From: JABAAI01 sp965261955
Lineage (GTDB): Bacteria; Spirochaetota; Leptospiria; Leptospirales; Leptonemataceae
Length of the DNA stretch: 64,000 nucleotides
Direction: 5' to 3'
NCBI GenBank assembly: GCA_965261955.1
Contig: CBDHEM010000071.1
Span: forward strand, 124,001-188,000
The translations under genes were made by a program, and so were the position numbers. Positions 61,418 to 64,000 of this stretch are shown here, piece after piece. The notes under the pieces were generated by a model that was given only the letters and a program-made list of their open reading frames with translations, had not been told where the DNA came from and searched no databases. Position 1 is the stretch's first letter. Every line of letters begins with the position of its first letter.

Positions 61418-61873
61418 ATGACTATACATACAATTGCCTTTATACCATTTCGCCTGAGTTATCATGAACATCAGGATATTTCATTTAGCCATGTGGACCT
61501 ATTCTTTCTACCCTATGGTGGAAATTTACTGACAACCTATGAGTTGAAAAAAAGTTTCAAAGATGTTTTGTTTAAAAAACAAGGCCCCGTTCTATTGCAA
61601 GAAAGTCAAAGTAAACCCAAAAATAATAAAAATACTGAAAAAGACGCACATTCTTCTCTACTTTTCCCAAAAAAAAGATGGAAGGCTATACGGAAGAAAG
61701 ATCATCAACTAACTTACTGGAACTACTCAGGGGTGATTTCTAGAAATCGAGGATATTTACACCAATTGGAATATGGAAAATATTTTTATGAAGAAAAGGG
61801 TTTTGGTTTTCAATTTAAGAAGTTTATAGAGATTGACATTTTATCCGAAATTTCTTGGCCGTGTGAGGAGTAA
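61418..61873 (+). CDS. Hypothetical protein
   Basis: 151 residues, starting MTIHTIAFIPFRLSYHEHQD. Aromatic- and Lys-rich: SFSHVDLFFLPYGGNLLTTY, KKSFKDVLFKKQGPVLL and YGKYFYEEKGFGFQFKKFIE. No signal peptide, membrane helix or family recognised. It lies between hom and a STAS gene on the same strand with 120-130 bp on each side. Confidence 0.55.
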   Translation: MTIHTIAFIPFRLSYHEHQDISFSHVDLFFLPYGGNLLTTYELKKSFKDVLFKKQGPVLLQESQSKPKNNKNTEKDAHSSLLFPKKRWKAIRKKDHQLTYWNYSGVISRNRGYLHQLEYGKYFYEEKGFGFQFKKFIEIDILSEISWPCEE

Positions 61874-61999
61874 AAAAACTGCAGAATCAAATACTTCCAA
61901 ATTTATAAATTACTTTATGAAAAAAGTCTTTTTACAAGCTTGCCCACATTTTTTCCCATACTTTCCAAAGTATACTAGAGTATAAAACTCGAAAATAAA

Positions 62000-62419
62000 A
62001 TGGTACAAAGTATCAAAGAAAATACGATTGAGAAGGGTAAAGTCTTAAATTTCCCAAATCTTACCATAAAATTAACGCAAGAAAAGCTCCCTCGGAGGCA
62101 ATCCCTATTAGATGTGATCTCTTTTTCTGGTAAAGTCGATAACGAAAATGACTATAAATTGAACCGAGAAATTCATAATCACCTTACCAAATTGAAATAC
62201 GATATGGTCATTGACTTAGCTGAACTCAAATATGCCAATTCCGTTGGTATTTCAGTCCTTTTTTCAATCTTGTATTTTCAAAAAGAAAAGGAAAGAAAAG
62301 TTGTCATAGGGGGAACTCATCCTTTTATTAGAGAAATTTTCCAACTGATTATCCCACTGCCTGTGGGTATTTCGGTTTTTGAAACACTAGAAGCGGCAAA
62401 AAAAGCACTAGAGACTTAG
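62000..62419 (+). CDS. STAS-domain anti-anti-sigma factor-like protein
   Basis: 139 residues. The STAS core is LLDVISFSGKVDNENDYKLN, then YDMVIDLAELKYANSVGISV (with the phospho-acceptor Ser of the N-S-x-G-I motif) and KERKVVIGGTHPFIREIFQL. In spirochaetes such proteins are part of switch-partner signalling with serine kinases and phosphatases, which are not seen here. The DegT gene starts 3 bp after its stop, so they share a transcript. Confidence 0.88.
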   Translation: MVQSIKENTIEKGKVLNFPNLTIKLTQEKLPRRQSLLDVISFSGKVDNENDYKLNREIHNHLTKLKYDMVIDLAELKYANSVGISVLFSILYFQKEKERKVVIGGTHPFIREIFQLIIPLPVGISVFETLEAAKKALET

Positions 62420-62422
62420 CTT

Positions 62423-63526
62423 ATGTCTGTACCTTTCATTGATTTAAAACGTTGGGAACCTAGTTTCATAGAAGCTTGGAAGGAAAAATTAGTCAAACTT
62501 TCTGAAAAAGCTCACTTTATTGGTGGTGAAGAAAATGAAAAGTTAGAAAGTTCACTTTCTAAAGACTCTCAGAATAAATTTGCGATCACTTGTGCAAATG
62601 GAACAGATGCCTTACAAATTGCTTTGCGGACCGTAGAAATTGGTCCGAGAGATATTGTTTTATTACCAGATTTTACTTTTTGGGCTAGTTTCGAAGCCAT
62701 TGTTAACGTTGGTGCTATCCCAATCACCGTAGATATCAATCCTAACGATATGCAAATGGATTATGAATTGTATTGCGAAGCCTGTCAAAAGCACAAACCC
62801 AAAGCTGCCATTTTAGTACACCTTTTTGGATGGGGTAGCCAAGATATCGAAAAATTTCGCAACTTTTCAAAGAAAAATGGGATCTATCTTATAGAAGATG
62901 GAGCACAATCTTATGGCAGTCTATACAAGGGCCATTCCATCTATAAAGAAGCACAAATAGCCACGCTAAGCTTCTATCCAGCGAAGGTATTTGGTGGCGC
63001 TGGCGATGGGGGATGTGTCTTAACCTCTGACGAATCTTTAGGAGAAAGAATTCGTACTTTGGCTAATCATGGCCGGAATACACACTATAGTTATGACTTT
63101 GTAGGTTGGAATTCTCGCTTAGATACTCTTCAAGCAGCATTTCTGAATATCGTTTATACAAAATTGCCAAGTAGAATTGAAAGTCGTCGCAATTTGTGTA
63201 ATACTTACCGTAAAAAATTTTTAGGTCATAAAGAGATACAATGCATATCGCCCCCAAAAGACTTCCAAGAAAATGGCTATTTAAATGTACTCATCATTCC
63301 TGAAAAACGTGATAACTTTATTCATCGCTTGAAAGGAAAAAAAATTGGATTTGCGACAACTTATCCAGAAACCATATCAGAACAGAAAGGAGCTATAAAC
63401 TTTTTGCAAGAATCTATAGGAGGAGAAATGGCTAAAAAGACCAGTCTAAGCATTTTGAACCTGCCAGTATTTCCCTACATGCGAGAAGATGAAATTGAGG
63501 CGTCTGTACGACCCTTATTACCTTAA
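62423..63526 (+). CDS. DegT/DnrJ/EryC1/StrS family PLP aminotransferase
   Basis: 367 residues, fold type I. NGTDALQIALRTVEIGPRD (60-78) binds the cofactor phosphate, D159 in IEDGAQSYGS pairs with the pyridine nitrogen, and K188 in SFYPAKVFGGAGDGG forms the Schiff base. Such enzymes aminate nucleotide-linked ketosugars for LPS or surface glycans. HGRNTHYSYDFVGWNSRLD fits the family's substrate loop. No nucleotide-sugar genes are next to it in the window. It is probably co-transcribed with the STAS gene. Confidence 0.9.
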   Translation: MSVPFIDLKRWEPSFIEAWKEKLVKLSEKAHFIGGEENEKLESSLSKDSQNKFAITCANGTDALQIALRTVEIGPRDIVLLPDFTFWASFEAIVNVGAIPITVDINPNDMQMDYELYCEACQKHKPKAAILVHLFGWGSQDIEKFRNFSKKNGIYLIEDGAQSYGSLYKGHSIYKEAQIATLSFYPAKVFGGAGDGGCVLTSDESLGERIRTLANHGRNTHYSYDFVGWNSRLDTLQAAFLNIVYTKLPSRIESRRNLCNTYRKKFLGHKEIQCISPPKDFQENGYLNVLIIPEKRDNFIHRLKGKKIGFATTYPETISEQKGAINFLQESIGGEMAKKTSLSILNLPVFPYMREDEIEASVRPLLP

Positions 63527-63557
63527 ATAAGATTCCCCTTCTTTACAAGGTCTTTTT

Positions 63558-63588
63558 GCTGTATCATAACAACCATTGTTATGACAGC
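63558..63588 (+). terminator. Hairpin downstream of the DegT gene
   Basis: GCTGTATCATAACAA and TTGTTATGACAGC form a stem of about 13 pairs with a 2-nt bulge and a cca loop, 31 bp after the stop codon. There is no T-run after it, so termination may need other factors. Confidence 0.45.
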
Positions 63589-63830
63589 TACACAATGATG
63601 CAAAATCACTCAACTATAAAAAACTAAAAGAAAAACGCAACCCAGGCAAAAAAACGAACATGAAGTTGAAACAAAATCCAATCACTAGCAATAATAGCAT
63701 CATCCAACTTTAATAAAAAAGAGAGTAACTGGATAATATACTTCCCAGCCACTCTCCATAATATTATGCAGAAGATATATATAAAATTTCTTTAAAAGTT
63801 TTAGTCTTTTCTTCCAGCCATCTACTATTG

Positions 63831-63863
63831 GGGAGCGTTACAAAAGGTAAGAAAAACGAAATC
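63831..63863. repeat. MITE-like element fragment
   Basis: GGGAGCGTTACAAAAGGTAA and the following gaaaaacg match the reverse complement of the right end of copy 1 (7497-7601). The remainder is missing or has diverged beyond recognition. Confidence 0.6.
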
Positions 63864-63882
63864 ATACACCGCAAAACACCCC

Positions 63883-64000
63883 CTATTTAGCACCGCCTTT
63901 TGTTAGTAGTTTGATTATTTTAGCCCGCTTCTTAAACTTAGCTATCTGTAAGGCTGTAAGATTATTGGCTCCACTCCGTACATTTACATCAGCACCGCTC
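63883..64000 (-). CDS. Ankyrin-repeat protein, C-terminal end (5' beyond window)
   Basis: Read leftward from the window edge: SGADVNVRSGANNLTALQIA, then KFKKRAKIIKLLTKGGAK and a stop. This is one ankyrin repeat (G-A-D-V-N...L-T-A-L-x-x-A...I-x-x-L-L-x-x-G-A). Only 38 residues are visible, so the protein's length and role are unknown. Confidence 0.75.
   Translation of the reverse strand, partial: SGADVNVRSGANNLTALQIAKFKKRAKIIKLLTKGGAK

Larger units (their letters stand above)
63527..63882. other. Intergenic region between the DegT gene and the ankyrin gene
   Basis: Contains a hairpin soon after the DegT stop, a fragment of the small inverted-repeat family (63831-63863) and otherwise AT-rich sequence with no supported gene. 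Confidence 0.4.

Overview
The window is an AT-rich bacterial chromosome segment, most likely from a spirochaete of the Leptospira group (order Leptospirales). This is inferred, not proven. The points in favour are an arginyl-tRNA synthetase with the spirochaete-like GPLNVVSARVAALGD signature, a HemC protein with a long HemD-like extension, a protein with two cyclic-nucleotide-binding domains, a heptosyltransferase-type LPS gene (so an LPS-bearing outer membrane), outer-membrane barrel-like proteins, a GLUG-repeat lipoprotein and ankyrin sequence. No rRNA, tRNA or CRISPR array was recognised.

Layout. 1-7.3 kb holds metabolic genes: ethylmalonyl-CoA mutase (cut by the left edge), ilvD, a TPR-like exported protein, a dual cNMP-binding protein and hemC/D. 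7.3-19.4 kb is an accessory island: nested IS5- and IS3-family elements, small inverted-repeat elements (MITE-like), a GLUG-repeat lipoprotein gene with a pentanucleotide tract at its 5' end, a field of terminator-like repeats, a 13-bp minisatellite inside a transposase gene, and decayed small genes beside a DUF4279 gene. 19.4-34.2 kb returns to core genes: papain-like protein, crotonyl-CoA carboxylase/reductase, ABC exporter, response regulator, pterin dehydratase, TonB-like protein, nitrite/sulfite reductase, NtrC-type regulator, recO, argS and a DedA protein. 34.2-34.9 kb is a transposase relic and a 15-bp repeat.

34.9-38.5 kb is the tig-clpP-clpX proteostasis cluster. 38.7-43.7 kb has an NqrM-like protein, cytochrome oxidase subunit IV, an acyl-CoA ligase relic, two paralogous barrel-like proteins, ilvC, a thioesterase and an enoyl-CoA hydratase. 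43.7-44.4 kb is an internally deleted IS. 44.5-49.7 kb is the conserved rpmH-rnpA-yidD-yidC-jag-mnmE block, read leftward. 50-63.5 kb carries glutathione reductase, an MnmC-type oxidase, a ClC channel, a GST-like protein, a dienoyl-CoA-reductase-like SDR, a frameshifted LPS glycosyltransferase, rpmG, homoserine dehydrogenase, a STAS protein and a DegT aminotransferase. The right edge cuts an ankyrin-repeat gene.

How the genes fit together. Ecm and Ccr are two hallmark enzymes of acetyl-CoA assimilation through ethylmalonyl-CoA. ilvD, ilvC and hom indicate branched-chain and aspartate-family amino-acid synthesis, and hemC/D indicates haem synthesis. MnmE and the MnmC oxidase domain act on the same tRNA wobble uridine. 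The most unusual features are small inverted-repeat elements with 5-bp target duplications (one regenerates the start codon of the GST-like gene), simple-repeat tracts that could switch genes on and off (ACAGC x5 in the GLUG gene, A11 in the glycosyltransferase gene), and the 13-bp minisatellite expansion.
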